From assembly GCA_947591315.1 (NCBI GenBank), contig CANQDD010000013.1:19240-83239 (forward strand): DNA of 64,000 nt, written 5' to 3'. Shown in pieces: positions 26,401-34,144 of this stretch. The stretch comes from an uncultured Clostridia bacterium. Lineage in GTDB: Bacteria; Bacillota; Clostridia; UBA1381. The translations under genes were made by a program, and so were the position numbers. Below the pieces are notes generated by a model. It was not told the origin of the DNA. It saw nothing but the letters and a program-made list of their open reading frames with translations, and searched no databases. Positions within the stretch are counted from its first letter, which is position 1. Each line of letters begins with the position of its first letter.

Positions 26401-26941
26401 CGAGGACGGCAACTACCGCGCCTCCGAGGGCGGAATAAAGGACGACGAAATGATAGTGATATGCGCCGCCGTAGCGTCGAGGAAAAACAAGACTACGCGC
26501 AGCGCGAACGCGCAGATGGCGTTTCTGACGCTCGAGGACATATACGGCTCGGTCGAGTGCATAGTGTTCCCGAAGGTGCTTGCCGAATATTCGCCCATTC
26601 TCACCGAGGACAACCTTATAGCGGTGACGGCAAGGCTCAGCATACGCGAGGACGAAGAACCGAAGCTTTTAATGCAGTCGGCTCTGCCGATAGAGGAGGC
26701 GCTCGCAAGTAAAATCGAACCGAAGCGGCTCTATATACAGCTCGACACGCGCAGCGAGGAAAATCTCGCGGCTGTGTCGGAGGCGCTTGCGCCGTACAGC
26801 GGCGATATGGAGGTGCGGCTTTTCTTCCGCGACACGAAGCAGATAACGCGCGCGCCGCGCAGACTGTACTTTAACGGCACGGCGGGAGCGGTCGAGGATT
26901 TGAAATCCGTTTTCGGCGAGGAAAACGTGAAAATAAAATAA
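23468..26941 (+). CDS. dnaE: DNA polymerase III alpha subunit (DnaE)
   Basis: A 1157-residue C-family replicative polymerase of DnaE type. It opens with a PHP domain (HLHTHTEYSLLDGEASIKKL, TDHGSMYG). The palm catalytic aspartates lie in GPGRGSAVGSLVSYCLGIT and SMPDIDIDFAPDGR, with YRPGPMEQIP and NKSHAAAYAVVAYQTAYLKRFYP in the fingers. A helix-hairpin-helix region follows, and then a C-terminal OB fold (LTLEDIYGSVECIVFP). It lacks the inserted exonuclease of PolC, so it is the DnaE rather than the PolC class. The ATG follows AAGGAGGGAACACC. Confidence 0.97.
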   Translation: MQFCHLHTHTEYSLLDGEASIKKLIARVKELGMTSCAITDHGSMYGVVDFYREAKAQGIHPVIGCEVYVAPRKHTDKVYDIDNKNSHLILLAENQTGYQNLIKLVSTAYIDGFYYKPRIDFELLTAHHEGLIALSACVAGEVPKALLRGDYDGAKETALRYRDVMGEGNYFLEIQDHGLAEEKRIIPDMMRLSKETGIGLVATNDIHYLTKDDAKYQDILMCIQMEKKVQDPDRMKFETEEFYIKSPEQMAELFDYAPEAIENTQKIADRCHVEFDFNTRHLPAYDVPDGKDAYAYLRELCETGLEKRYSPVTDELKDRLNYELGVISSMGFVDYFLIVWDFINFAKNNGVMVGPGRGSAVGSLVSYCLGITNVDPIRYSLIFERFLNPERVSMPDIDIDFAPDGRQKIIEYVVQKYGEGQVAQIVTFGTMKAKLAIRDVGRALDIPYAEVDKVAKLVPFDLKMTIRKALDISTELNALYENDPKIKELLDSSMALEGLPRHASTHAAGVVITSEPLVNYVPLQLNADNFMQTQFPKDTVESLGLLKMDFLGLRNLTVIENAVKIIKKTRGVDIDIENIDFNIKEVYDLISSGNTDGVFQLESAGMQSFMQEMRPTCFEDVTAGISLYRPGPMEQIPRYMHNRAHPEKITYKHPLLEGILDSTYGCMIYQEQIIQIVRTLAGYSLGRADIMRRAISKKKGEQMEIERKNFIYGSDDGEIPGCIKNGIDEATATAIFGEMSDFANYGFNKSHAAAYAVVAYQTAYLKRFYPVEFMAALISSIDDTDKINHYIQNCADMGIDRLPPDVNKSEDTFTVENGSIRFGLSAVKNVGRAMIISLVNERKRGGEFKSFSDFIERMAGGEMNKRALEGLIYCGAFDSMGIKRSQLLAVYESALEGTAKAARDNIAGQVSLFDDIDDADAEMEFPDIEELDKKTLLKLEKQSTGMYFSGHPMEEYADRIKKLTRYNIGDVLASVHRDEDGNYRASEGGIKDDEMIVICAAVASRKNKTTRSANAQMAFLTLEDIYGSVECIVFPKVLAEYSPILTEDNLIAVTARLSIREDEEPKLLMQSALPIEEALASKIEPKRLYIQLDTRSEENLAAVSEALAPYSGDMEVRLFFRDTKQITRAPRRLYFNGTAGAVEDLKSVFGEENVKIK

Positions 26942-26995
26942 ATCGGTAAAACTAACCAAAAATATCTCTCTGCCAATAATTTAACGCTTTAGGAC

Positions 26996-27024
26996 TTGCA
27001 AAATACGAGAAAATATAGTATTAT
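26996..27024 (+). promoter_or_regulatory. Sigma-A promoter for the mtrB-pfkA unit
   Basis: TTGCAA, 17-base spacer, TATTAT, 40 bases before the mtrB start. It separates this unit from dnaE. Confidence 0.7.
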
Positions 27025-27063
27025 ATATAGAGTATATTCGAGATTGGACGGGGAGAGATGAGT

Positions 27064-27276
27064 ATGGACGACTATATTGTTATAAAGGCGCTTGAAAACG
27101 GCGTCAACATTATAGGGCTGACGAGAGGTAAGGATACGAAATTTCACCATACCGAAAAGCTTGACCGGGGCGAGGTCTACGTGGCGCAGTTCACGGAGGT
27201 AACGTCGGCAATCAAGATTAACGGCAAGGCGGAGATATACACCAAACACGGCAAGGTAATGTCGGACGAGAGGTAA
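27064..27276 (+). CDS. mtrB: Trp RNA-binding attenuation protein (TRAP) homologue
   Basis: A 70-residue protein strikingly like B. subtilis TRAP, the 11-subunit ring that binds tryptophan and GAG/UAG repeats in trp leader [24 protein letters not shown] and [16 protein letters not shown] align almost residue for residue. These include the Thr/Arg/Gly tryptophan-pocket loop and the RNA-contacting lysines equivalent to Lys37 and Lys56. The position equivalent to Arg58 is Asn here. The ATG before DDYIV has GGGGAG 8 bases upstream. No trp gene or anti-TRAP gene is in the window; it heads a unit with pfkA. Confidence 0.93.
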   Translation: MDDYIVIKALENGVNIIGLTRGKDTKFHHTEKLDRGEVYVAQFTEVTSAIKINGKAEIYTKHGKVMSDER

Positions 27277-27303
27277 ACTTTTCCTTCGCGGGAGGATTTT
27301 AAA

Positions 27304-27501
27304 ATGTGGACTGTAATTTATGTGTCACAGTCGCCGGAAACGGCGAAAAAGCTTGCGGACGCACTTGACAAGAACGGCATAGTCTCAAAGGTGAGACAGT
27401 CGGGCGGCGACGATGAAAGCAAGGGCTGCTGCGAGGTGCTTGTGCCTGATACCGAAATGGAAGCGGCGCAGGACTTGATTATTGAAAACGATTTATTTTA
27501 A
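27304..27501 (+). CDS. Small protein upstream of pfkA
   Basis: A 65-residue soluble protein (starts MWTVIYVSQSPETAKKLADAL, contains CCEVLVPDTEMEAAQDLI). The pattern of an alternating beta strand, amphipathic helix, second strand and closing helix resembles the small DUF2007-like 'signal transducing' proteins often annotated next to pfkA in Clostridia. That comparison is from memory. It has a good GGGAGG site, and its end lies 19 bases before the pfkA start, so it is co-transcribed. No function can be assigned. Confidence 0.75.
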   Translation: MWTVIYVSQSPETAKKLADALDKNGIVSKVRQSGGDDESKGCCEVLVPDTEMEAAQDLIIENDLF

Positions 27502-27520
27502 TACGGTGGGAGGACTCAGG

Positions 27521-28498
27521 ATGGAACACAGAAATATAAGAACAATAGGCGTGCTTACTTCGGGCGGCGACGCTCCGGGCATGAACGCGGCGATACGCGC
27601 CGTTGTCAGAGTGGGCTCGTATTACGGACTTAGGGTATTCGGCGTAAAGCGCGGATATAATGGACTTATAAAGGGCGACCTCGTTGAGATGAACGCGAGA
27701 AGCGTTTCCGAAACGCTCCAGAGAGGCGGCACGATACTGCAAACGGCGCGCTGCCTTGAATTTAAGGAGGAGGAGGGCGTCAAGAAGGCTGTCGAGATAG
27801 CGAGAGTATTCGGACTTGACGGACTTATCGTAATAGGCGGCGACGGCTCGTTCCGCGGCGCGCGCGACCTGTGCCGCCACGGTCTGCCGACAATAGCCAT
27901 GCCCGGCACGATAGACAACGACATAAGCTGCAGCGAGTACACCGTCGGCTACGACACGTGCCTTAACACCGTTAAGGATGCGGTGGACAAGATAAGAGAT
28001 ACCGCGCAGAGCCACGAGCGCTGCTCGATTATCGAGGTAATGGGACGAGCAGCCGGTTACATCGCGATTCAGGCGGGTATAGCGTGCGGCGCGGAGGTAA
28101 TTCTCGTGCCCGAAAAGAAATGGAGCTTTGACGAGGACGTGCTGCGCCCGATTCTTGAAGGTAAGTCGAGAGGAAGAAAGCACTCCATTATCATCGTTGC
28201 CGAGGGTATAGGCGGCGTTATCGAAATGGCGAAGGAAATCGAGGAAAAGACCGGTATCGAGTCGAGAGCGACGATTTTAGGTCACGTACAGCGCGGCGGA
28301 AGCCCGACGGTGCGCGACAGAGTTGTCGCGAGTGAAATGGGCGGTATGGCGGTTGAGCTTCTTTTGCAGGGCAAGCAAAACAGAATTGTCTGCATGAGGG
28401 ACCACATCATCACCGACGTTGACATCGAGGAAGGTCTCAACATGACGAAGGAGCTTCCGCAGCAGCTTGTGGATCTCGCGAAAAAGCTCAGCGTGTGA
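27521..28498 (+). CDS. pfkA: 6-phosphofructokinase
   Basis: ATP-dependent phosphofructokinase, the committed step of glycolysis. The 325 residues have the family start IGVLTSGGDAPGMNAAIRAVV, VIGGDGSFRGARDL, the catalytic PGTIDNDI with TVGYDTCLNT, EVMGRAAGYIA and GHVQRGGSPTVRDR. The ATG follows GGGAGGACTCAGG. It is followed by a terminator-like hairpin and then pyk, so the two glycolytic genes lie together with TRAP upstream. Confidence 0.96.
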   Translation: MEHRNIRTIGVLTSGGDAPGMNAAIRAVVRVGSYYGLRVFGVKRGYNGLIKGDLVEMNARSVSETLQRGGTILQTARCLEFKEEEGVKKAVEIARVFGLDGLIVIGGDGSFRGARDLCRHGLPTIAMPGTIDNDISCSEYTVGYDTCLNTVKDAVDKIRDTAQSHERCSIIEVMGRAAGYIAIQAGIACGAEVILVPEKKWSFDEDVLRPILEGKSRGRKHSIIIVAEGIGGVIEMAKEIEEKTGIESRATILGHVQRGGSPTVRDRVVASEMGGMAVELLLQGKQNRIVCMRDHIITDVDIEEGLNMTKELPQQLVDLAKKLSV

Positions 28499-28506
28499 AT
28501 ATATTT

Positions 28507-28536
28507 AAAGGTGTTGTTTTTGCGGCACCTTTTTGT
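28507..28536 (+). terminator. Terminator-like hairpin between pfkA and pyk
   Basis: AAAGGTG / CACCTTT stem with a loop of about 11 bases, followed by a T-run. It probably reduces read-through from pfkA into pyk. Confidence 0.65.
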
Positions 28537-28566
28537 ATTATACAAGAAAGGGAGGGTATATAAATT

Positions 28567-30321
28567 ATGAGAAAGACAAAAATAATCTGCACGATGGGAC
28601 CCGCGACGGAGAGCGAGGACGTGCTCCGCGACCTTATGATAGCGGGTATGGACGTGGCGAGAATCAACTTTTCCCACGGCACGCACGAGGAAGCGCTCAA
28701 AAAGATGAACAGCATAAAAAAGGTGCGCGAGGAGCTTGATATGCCGGTCGCGATATTGCTCGACACAAAGGGACCGGAGGTTCGCATAAAGGACTTCAAG
28801 GACGGCAAGGTGGAGCTTAAGGAGGGTCAGAAGTTCACGCTCTGCACCGACGATGTGGAGGGCGACGAGACGCAGGTGTCGATTACATACGCGGACCTTC
28901 CCAAAGACGTTAAGGCAGGCAACAGAATACTTATAGACGACGGACTTATCGAAATGGAGGTTCTGAGCGTAAATTCCGACCGCATAATCTGTCAGGTCAA
29001 AAACGGCGGCGTAATATCGAACAAAAAGGGCGTGAATATCCCGAACGTGTCGCTCTCAATGCCGTACATGAGCCAGAAGGACATCGACGACATAATTTTC
29101 GGCATAGAGCAGGACGTTGACTTTATCGCCGCGTCGTTCGTGAGAACCGCCGACGACGTTAAGGAGATAAAGAACCTTCTCCAGCAGCGCGGCGGCAGCG
29201 ACATAAAGGTAATCGCGAAAATCGAGAACGCCGAGGGTGTTGAAAACATCGACGCTATCCTCCACGAGGCGCACGGCATAATGGTAGCGCGCGGAGACAT
29301 GGGCGTTGAGATAGATATGCAGGATCTGCCTGTAATTCAGAAGCAGCTTATAAAGAAAACGTACCGCGCGGGCAAGGTCGTTATAACGGCTACGCAGATG
29401 CTCGATTCGATGATAAGAAATCCGCGCCCGACGAGAGCGGAAACGACCGACGTCGCGAACGCTATCTACGACGGCACGAGCGCTATAATGCTGTCGGGTG
29501 AGACGGCTGTCGGCAAGTACCCCGTCGAAACGGTAAAGACGATGGCGTCGATTGCGGAGCGCACGGAGAACGACATAGACTATGTAAAGCGTCTTGAAAA
29601 TATGAACTTCAACTCACGCATGGACATCACGAACGCGATAAGCCACGCGACCTGCACGACGGCGCACGACCTCCACGCGGCTGCGATCATAGTGCTTACA
29701 TACGCGGGCGGTACGGCGCGCCAAATCTCGCGTTTCCGTCCGGCGTGTCCGATCATCGCGCCGACCTTGAGCGTAAAGGGACGCAGACAGCTTAACCTTT
29801 CATGGGGCGTAACGCCGATAATGAGCGAGTCGAGAAGCAACACCGACGAGCTTTTCGACCACGCCGTTGAGTGCGCGCAGAAAACGGGACTTATAAAGGA
29901 CGGCGAGCTTGCCGTAATCACCGCCGGCGTTCCTATGGGCGTTGCCGGTACAACGAATATCATGAAGGTACACCTTGTAGGTCATGTGCTTGTGAGCGGC
30001 AAAGGACTTTCAAGCATCAGCGCGACCGCGAACGTGTGCGTCGCGACGAGCAACGACGAGCTTGTGCGCGACTTTACGGACGGCGATATAGTCGTTACTA
30101 ATATGGTTACGAACAACATGATTACGACGCTCCGCAAGGCGGCGGGTATCATAAGCGAGGAAACGGGAGAGGCGAACAACGCGCAGGTGCTTGCGGCGGC
30201 GCTCGACATACCCGTAATCGTTGCCGCGCCGGGCGCGACAAAGATACTTACCTCCGGCACGACGGTAACGATGGACGCGAAGCGCGGACTTGTTTACTCC
30301 GGCACGGAAAAGGTTATATAA
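28567..30321 (+). CDS. pyk: Pyruvate kinase with C-terminal PEP-utiliser domain
   Basis: Makes pyruvate and ATP from phosphoenolpyruvate. The 584 residues cover the catalytic barrel (TKIICTMGPATESEDVL, INFSHGTHEEAL, LDTKGPEVR, and VMVARGDMGVEIDMQ with TATQMLDSMI) plus the allosteric C domain. An extra C-terminal 100 residues resembles the PEP-utilising mobile domain (FTDGDIVVTNMVTNNMITTL, KRGLVYSGTEKV). That long form is typical of Bacilli and Clostridia (B. subtilis about 585). The start follows GGGAGGGTATATAAATT. Confidence 0.96.
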   Translation: MRKTKIICTMGPATESEDVLRDLMIAGMDVARINFSHGTHEEALKKMNSIKKVREELDMPVAILLDTKGPEVRIKDFKDGKVELKEGQKFTLCTDDVEGDETQVSITYADLPKDVKAGNRILIDDGLIEMEVLSVNSDRIICQVKNGGVISNKKGVNIPNVSLSMPYMSQKDIDDIIFGIEQDVDFIAASFVRTADDVKEIKNLLQQRGGSDIKVIAKIENAEGVENIDAILHEAHGIMVARGDMGVEIDMQDLPVIQKQLIKKTYRAGKVVITATQMLDSMIRNPRPTRAETTDVANAIYDGTSAIMLSGETAVGKYPVETVKTMASIAERTENDIDYVKRLENMNFNSRMDITNAISHATCTTAHDLHAAAIIVLTYAGGTARQISRFRPACPIIAPTLSVKGRRQLNLSWGVTPIMSESRSNTDELFDHAVECAQKTGLIKDGELAVITAGVPMGVAGTTNIMKVHLVGHVLVSGKGLSSISATANVCVATSNDELVRDFTDGDIVVTNMVTNNMITTLRKAAGIISEETGEANNAQVLAAALDIPVIVAAPGATKILTSGTTVTMDAKRGLVYSGTEKVI

Positions 30322-30339
30322 AGACTAAGGGGAAACGAA

Positions 30340-30756
30340 ATGGCGTATACGAGTGAAACATATTTAACGGTGCGCTACGCGGAAACGGACATGATGGGAA
30401 TAGTACATCACTCCCGTTACTATCCGTGGTTCGAGCTGGCGCGTACGGACTATATAAAAAAGACGGGCGAAACGTACAGCGGTATGGAGAAAAAAGGCGT
30501 GCAGATGCCGCTCACCGAGACGGGCGCAAAATACATTTTCGGGCTTAAATACGAGGACGAGGTTTTGGTAAAGTGCCGCATGACGAAGCTGACGGTCGCG
30601 CGGTGCGAGTTTGAATACGAGGTATACAAGCTGCCGGAGATGAAGCTCGCGACAACGGGCAGAACGGCGCACGGCTTTGTGAACGAAAATTTCGCGCCGA
30701 TAAATCTTAAAAAGGCGCAGCCGGAGCTGTGGGAAAAGCTGCAGGCTCTTATGTGA
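30340..30756 (+). CDS. Acyl-CoA thioesterase (4HBT/YbgC family)
   Basis: A 138-residue single hot-dog fold. VRYAETDMMGIVHHSRYYPWFELAR is the YbgC/4-hydroxybenzoyl-CoA thioesterase signature, with the catalytic Asp in ETDMMGIV and the HHSRY stretch. It should hydrolyse an acyl-CoA; chain length is not predictable. It lies 18 bases after pyk and 9 before a 2-hydroxyacid dehydrogenase, so it is probably part of the same transcript. Confidence 0.9.
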   Translation: MAYTSETYLTVRYAETDMMGIVHHSRYYPWFELARTDYIKKTGETYSGMEKKGVQMPLTETGAKYIFGLKYEDEVLVKCRMTKLTVARCEFEYEVYKLPEMKLATTGRTAHGFVNENFAPINLKKAQPELWEKLQALM

Positions 30757-30765
30757 GGTGATTGT

Positions 30766-31722
30766 ATGAAGATAGTGATACTCGACGCGAAAACGCTCGG
30801 CGACGACATTGAATTTTCCGCGATAGAGCGGCTCGGCGACCTCACGGTCTACAAAACGACGTCCGAGCTGCAGCTTGCCGACCGCATAAGGGACGCGGAG
30901 GTAATAATCGTAAACAAGGTAAAGCTCACAAAGGAAAATCTGCCGCTCGCGCCGGAATTAAAGCTTATATGCGTGACGGCGACAGGCTTTGACAACATAG
31001 ACGTGAACTACTGCTGGCGCAAGCAGATAGGCGTGTGCAACATAAAGGGCTACTCCACCGACTCCGTCGCGCAGCTTACGGTCGCAATGGCGCTGTCGCT
31101 CGTGACGCGGCTCGGAGCGTTTGACAAATACGTAAAGGACGGACGGTACACCGAGAGCGGCGTCCAGAACCGCTTAAAGCCGTATTTCCACGAGATAAAG
31201 GGCATGACGTGGGGAATAATAGGCTTCGGCAACATCGGCGGCGAGGTGGCGCGTATAGCGCGCGGACTTGGGTGCAGCGTGCTTGTAACGCCGCATAAGC
31301 CGCAGAGCAGGTACGACTTTTTCGTAAGCCTTGACGAGCTTCTGGAGAAGTCGGACATAATCTCACTGCATGTTCCGCTCACGAGCGAAACAATGAATAT
31401 GATAAACCGTGAGCGTATCGCGAAAATGAAGGACGGAGCGGTGCTTATAAACGTGTCGCGCGGCGCGGTGTGCGACGAGGAAGCTCTCACGGACGCGGTA
31501 AAGGACGGCAAAATAGGCGGTCTCGGCATAGATGTGTACTCAAAGGAGCCGCTCGACACCGACAGTCCCTACAACCGCATCCTAAACGAAAAAAATGTGA
31601 TATTCACGCCGCACATGGCATGGGGCGCGTACGAATCGCGCGTCAGGTGCATAGACGAGGTCGCGAAGAACATAGAGACGTTCATAATGGGAGGCACAAG
31701 AAACAGAGTGGACTTAAAATAG
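30766..31722 (+). CDS. D-2-hydroxyacid dehydrogenase
   Basis: A 318-residue NAD-dependent dehydrogenase of the glycerate/D-lactate/phosphoglycerate family. Catalytic landmarks are the Rossmann loop GIIGFGNIGGEVARIARGLG, INVSRGAVCDEEAL with the substrate-binding Arg, the Glu in DVYSKEPLDTDSP, and the general-acid His in IFTPHMAWGAYESR. Length and the TATGFDNIDV segment fit the hydroxypyruvate reductase subgroup, but the substrate is uncertain. It ends at an inverted GGGGACACTAAA repeat cluster separating it from convergent genes. Confidence 0.9.
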   Translation: MKIVILDAKTLGDDIEFSAIERLGDLTVYKTTSELQLADRIRDAEVIIVNKVKLTKENLPLAPELKLICVTATGFDNIDVNYCWRKQIGVCNIKGYSTDSVAQLTVAMALSLVTRLGAFDKYVKDGRYTESGVQNRLKPYFHEIKGMTWGIIGFGNIGGEVARIARGLGCSVLVTPHKPQSRYDFFVSLDELLEKSDIISLHVPLTSETMNMINRERIAKMKDGAVLINVSRGAVCDEEALTDAVKDGKIGGLGIDVYSKEPLDTDSPYNRILNEKNVIFTPHMAWGAYESRVRCIDEVAKNIETFIMGGTRNRVDLK

Positions 31723-31784
31723 GGGACACTAAAATAAAAAGAACGGGGACACTAAAACTTTAGTGTCCCCATTTTAGTGTCCCC
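31722..31784. repeat. Inverted GGGGACACTAAA cluster at a convergent junction
   Basis: Two forward copies (31722, 31745) and two reverse copies (31759, 31773). The central forward-reverse pair can fold into a hairpin with a stem of about 12 bp. The first copy begins at the last base of the dehydrogenase gene. It separates convergent genes and may serve as terminator or transcription barrier on both strands, although no clean T-run follows. Confidence 0.85.
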
Positions 31785-31789
31785 GTATT

Positions 31790-32401
31790 TTATTTAAGCT
31801 CCGTAAGAGTTATATCCTCCGAGACCTGCACCTTTTCACCGTCGAACAGGTCGAAGGTATACGTGTGGTCGTACGCCACGGTGAGGTTCTGCGATATGCG
31901 CGCCCTGCCGGACGAATTAAGGACGGTAAGCTGACCGCTTCCCTCCGCGACGTATCTCCCCGCCGGTATTTTGTCGGGGCAGGAGTAGCTCTCGTTCCCT
32001 TTAAGCGCGTACTTTTTACCTTTTTCGGTTTTAGCCGCGTCACCGGATACGCCCGATTCACTTTTCTTAGCCTCAATATCGCGGTCGAGCTGCTCTATTT
32101 TACTTTGAAGCTCGCTGATTTCCTCGGTCAGACTGTCGTGCGTTTTCTTATATTCCATGTAATAGCCGTTTACCGTGCCGCGCGTGCCAAGCTCCGCGTC
32201 AGCCGCGCTTATCTGCTCCTTTATCGCTTCGGAATCTGCTGTGACAGAATCGGTATCGGCGGTAATTTCGCTTATCTCCGCGTCAAGCAGCGCTTTGGCG
32301 TCCTTTTTTGCGTCCGCTCTGAACGCGGCAGTCCCGACCGCTGCGGAAGCTGCGGCTGTAAACACGGAGAGCAGTATAATAAACAGTTTTTTTCTTGTCA
32401 T
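31790..32401 (-). CDS. Membrane-anchored coiled-coil protein with C-terminal beta domain
   Basis: A 203-residue protein: short basic N-terminus and one membrane helix (KKLFIILLSVFTAAASAAVG), a long helical coiled coil (about 30-130, rich in Glu/Lys/Ala), then a beta-rich tail with IPAGRYVAEGSGQLTV and VQVSEDITLTEL. The same tail plan (DI.AG.Y.V.GSGSIAV) occurs in the gene just upstream, so the two are diverged tandem paralogues. It probably faces outward. I chose the ATG before TRKKLF, with AAGGTGG five bases away. No function is known. Confidence 0.82.
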   Translation of the reverse strand: MTRKKLFIILLSVFTAAASAAVGTAAFRADAKKDAKALLDAEISEITADTDSVTADSEAIKEQISAADAELGTRGTVNGYYMEYKKTHDSLTEEISELQSKIEQLDRDIEAKKSESGVSGDAAKTEKGKKYALKGNESYSCPDKIPAGRYVAEGSGQLTVLNSSGRARISQNLTVAYDHTYTFDLFDGEKVQVSEDITLTELK

Positions 32402-32414
32402 TCGTACCACCTTG

Positions 32415-33242
32415 TCACCTCGGAATAAACTTCGCGCTGCCGTCGATTTGCACGCGGTCGTCGTCTTTAAGCTCAAACGCTTCACCGTCCGATGTAAGCA
32501 GCTTGTTAGCCGTGGATTTGCCGCCGCGCGCCACCGCTATCGAGCCGGAGCCGGTCACGGTGTAGCTTCCGGCGGTAATATCCTTGCCGACGGTGTAGTA
32601 ACCGGAGGGCAGCGTCACGATCCTGCCGGACGTTTCGCCCGACGCGTCGGAAAGAGAATCGTATTCGTTTTGCTTTTGCTCTGCTTGTTTTGCGAGTTCG
32701 TCCCTCTTTTTTTCAAGCTCCGCGTTGCTCTCGCTTATTTTGTCAAGACCGCCCTGCGCGCCGCGAAATTCCTCAAGCTCTTCATTTTTTGCGCGAAGCT
32801 CCTCACCAAGCTGCCTGTTTTCCGCGAGAGCGTTGTCGTGAGCGGTTTTTGCTTCATTATACGCGCCGCTGCTTGCACGGAGCAAATTCAGCGACCTCTC
32901 CGCCGCGCCGTCGCTTTTCGGAATGAAGAACGCCGTCATAGCCGCCGCGATTATCACCGCCGCGCTCACGGCGCAGGCTATTTTAATAAATTTCGGCGTA
33001 AGATCCGACGGCAGCGATTTTACGCGCTCCGCCGCTTTAAGCGCCGCGCCGCGTATTCTCTCCGCAGCCGAACGAAAAAAATCGGGCGCGGTACGTTTTT
33101 TGACCTCCGCGCCGCTCTCGTTTTCCGTAATTGCCGTATCGGATTTATCACTGCTGTCGGGCGTTTCGACCGCTTCGGGAGCGGTACCGTCACCGTCGGT
33201 GATTATTATGATATTGTCCTTCTCTCTCTCCAAAAGGAACAC
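32415..33242 (-). CDS. Membrane-anchored coiled-coil protein with C-terminal beta domain (paralogue)
   Basis: A 275-residue protein with an acidic, Ser-rich cytosolic N-terminus (about 1-90), one membrane helix (FIKIACAVSAAVIIAAAMTAFF), a long coiled coil (about 130-205: AENRQLGEELRAKNEELEEF) and a C-terminal beta domain reading LPSGYYTVGKDITAGSYTV then GSGSIAVARGG. It is followed 13 bases later by its shorter paralogue. Both lie downstream of ispE on the OLE-led strand and may be in that operon. I do not recognise a named family. Confidence 0.82.
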   Translation of the reverse strand: MFLLEREKDNIIIITDGDGTAPEAVETPDSSDKSDTAITENESGAEVKKRTAPDFFRSAAERIRGAALKAAERVKSLPSDLTPKFIKIACAVSAAVIIAAAMTAFFIPKSDGAAERSLNLLRASSGAYNEAKTAHDNALAENRQLGEELRAKNEELEEFRGAQGGLDKISESNAELEKKRDELAKQAEQKQNEYDSLSDASGETSGRIVTLPSGYYTVGKDITAGSYTVTGSGSIAVARGGKSTANKLLTSDGEAFELKDDDRVQIDGSAKFIPR

Positions 33243-33249
33243 CTCTTAT

Positions 33250-34131
33250 TCAGTTCATTATACTCGTTAGGTACACGTCGCGGAACTGCCTTGAAAAGCT
33301 GTCCGCGCTTCTTTTCGCCTTTGCGTAGTCGTCGAATATTCCCAGCACCGTCGGGCCGCTGCCGCTCATTACCGCGCCGAGCGCGCCGTTCATAATCATT
33401 TTTGTCTTTATGCCGCCCACAACGGGGTGGAGCTTCACCGTGACGCTTTCCATAACGTTGCACAGCTTTGACGCGACGTCCCTGACGCTGCCCGATCTTA
33501 TCGCGCATATCATGCCGTCGGTGTCGGGGCGCGTCATATTTTCCGCGCCGTCGATCTGCTCATATATCGCCGCCGTCGAAACGCTTATCGGCGGCTTTAC
33601 GAGAAGAATGTGCGTTTTTGGGGCAGGGGGGAGCGGCGTTAAAATTTCGCCTATACCCTCCGCAAGCTGTGTGCCGCCCGTGAAGCAGTACGCCACGTCC
33701 GCGCCGAGCGACGCTCCGGCGCGAATAAGCTCCTCATCGCTTAACGGACAGCCGTAGAGCATATTGAGCGCGCAAAGCACGGCGGCGCAGTTGCCGCTGC
33801 CGCCCGCAAGTCCGGCAGCCACGGGAATATTCTTATGTATTATGATTTTCACGCCGCCGCGTATCGAGGTGAGCGAATAAAAAAGCTCCGCCGCCTTATA
33901 CGCGATATTTTTGTTGTTCGTCGGCAGGTACTTAAGATTGGTTGAAACGGATATTTCACCGTCGGTTTTGTCGATTATGAGTAAATCGAACAGCGATACC
34001 GTCTGCATAATCATCTTTATATCGTGGTAGCCGTCCGCGCGCCTTGACAGAACGTCAAGCGTAAGGTTGACCTTCGCATACGACCTTGCTATGGCGCGTC
34101 TGCCTGTTATTACTATGTCGTCCGAAAGCAT
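33250..34131 (-). CDS. ispE: 4-diphosphocytidyl-2-C-methyl-D-erythritol kinase
   Basis: IspE phosphorylates CDP-methylerythritol in the MEP isoprenoid pathway. The 293 residues are GHMP-kinase type: ARSYAKVNLTLDVLSRRADGYHDI at the N-terminus, the ATP loop PVAAGLAGGSGNCAAVLCALN (equivalent to the GGGSSNAA motif) and VMSGSGPTVLGIFDD near the C-terminus. It lies 13 bases after tlyA and joins dxs in one operon on the minus strand, placing two MEP-pathway enzymes behind the OLE RNA. Confidence 0.94.
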   Translation of the reverse strand: MLSDDIVITGRRAIARSYAKVNLTLDVLSRRADGYHDIKMIMQTVSLFDLLIIDKTDGEISVSTNLKYLPTNNKNIAYKAAELFYSLTSIRGGVKIIIHKNIPVAAGLAGGSGNCAAVLCALNMLYGCPLSDEELIRAGASLGADVAYCFTGGTQLAEGIGEILTPLPPAPKTHILLVKPPISVSTAAIYEQIDGAENMTRPDTDGMICAIRSGSVRDVASKLCNVMESVTVKLHPVVGGIKTKMIMNGALGAVMSGSGPTVLGIFDDYAKAKRSADSFSRQFRDVYLTSIMN

Positions 34132-34144
34132 ATTTTAGCCTCCT

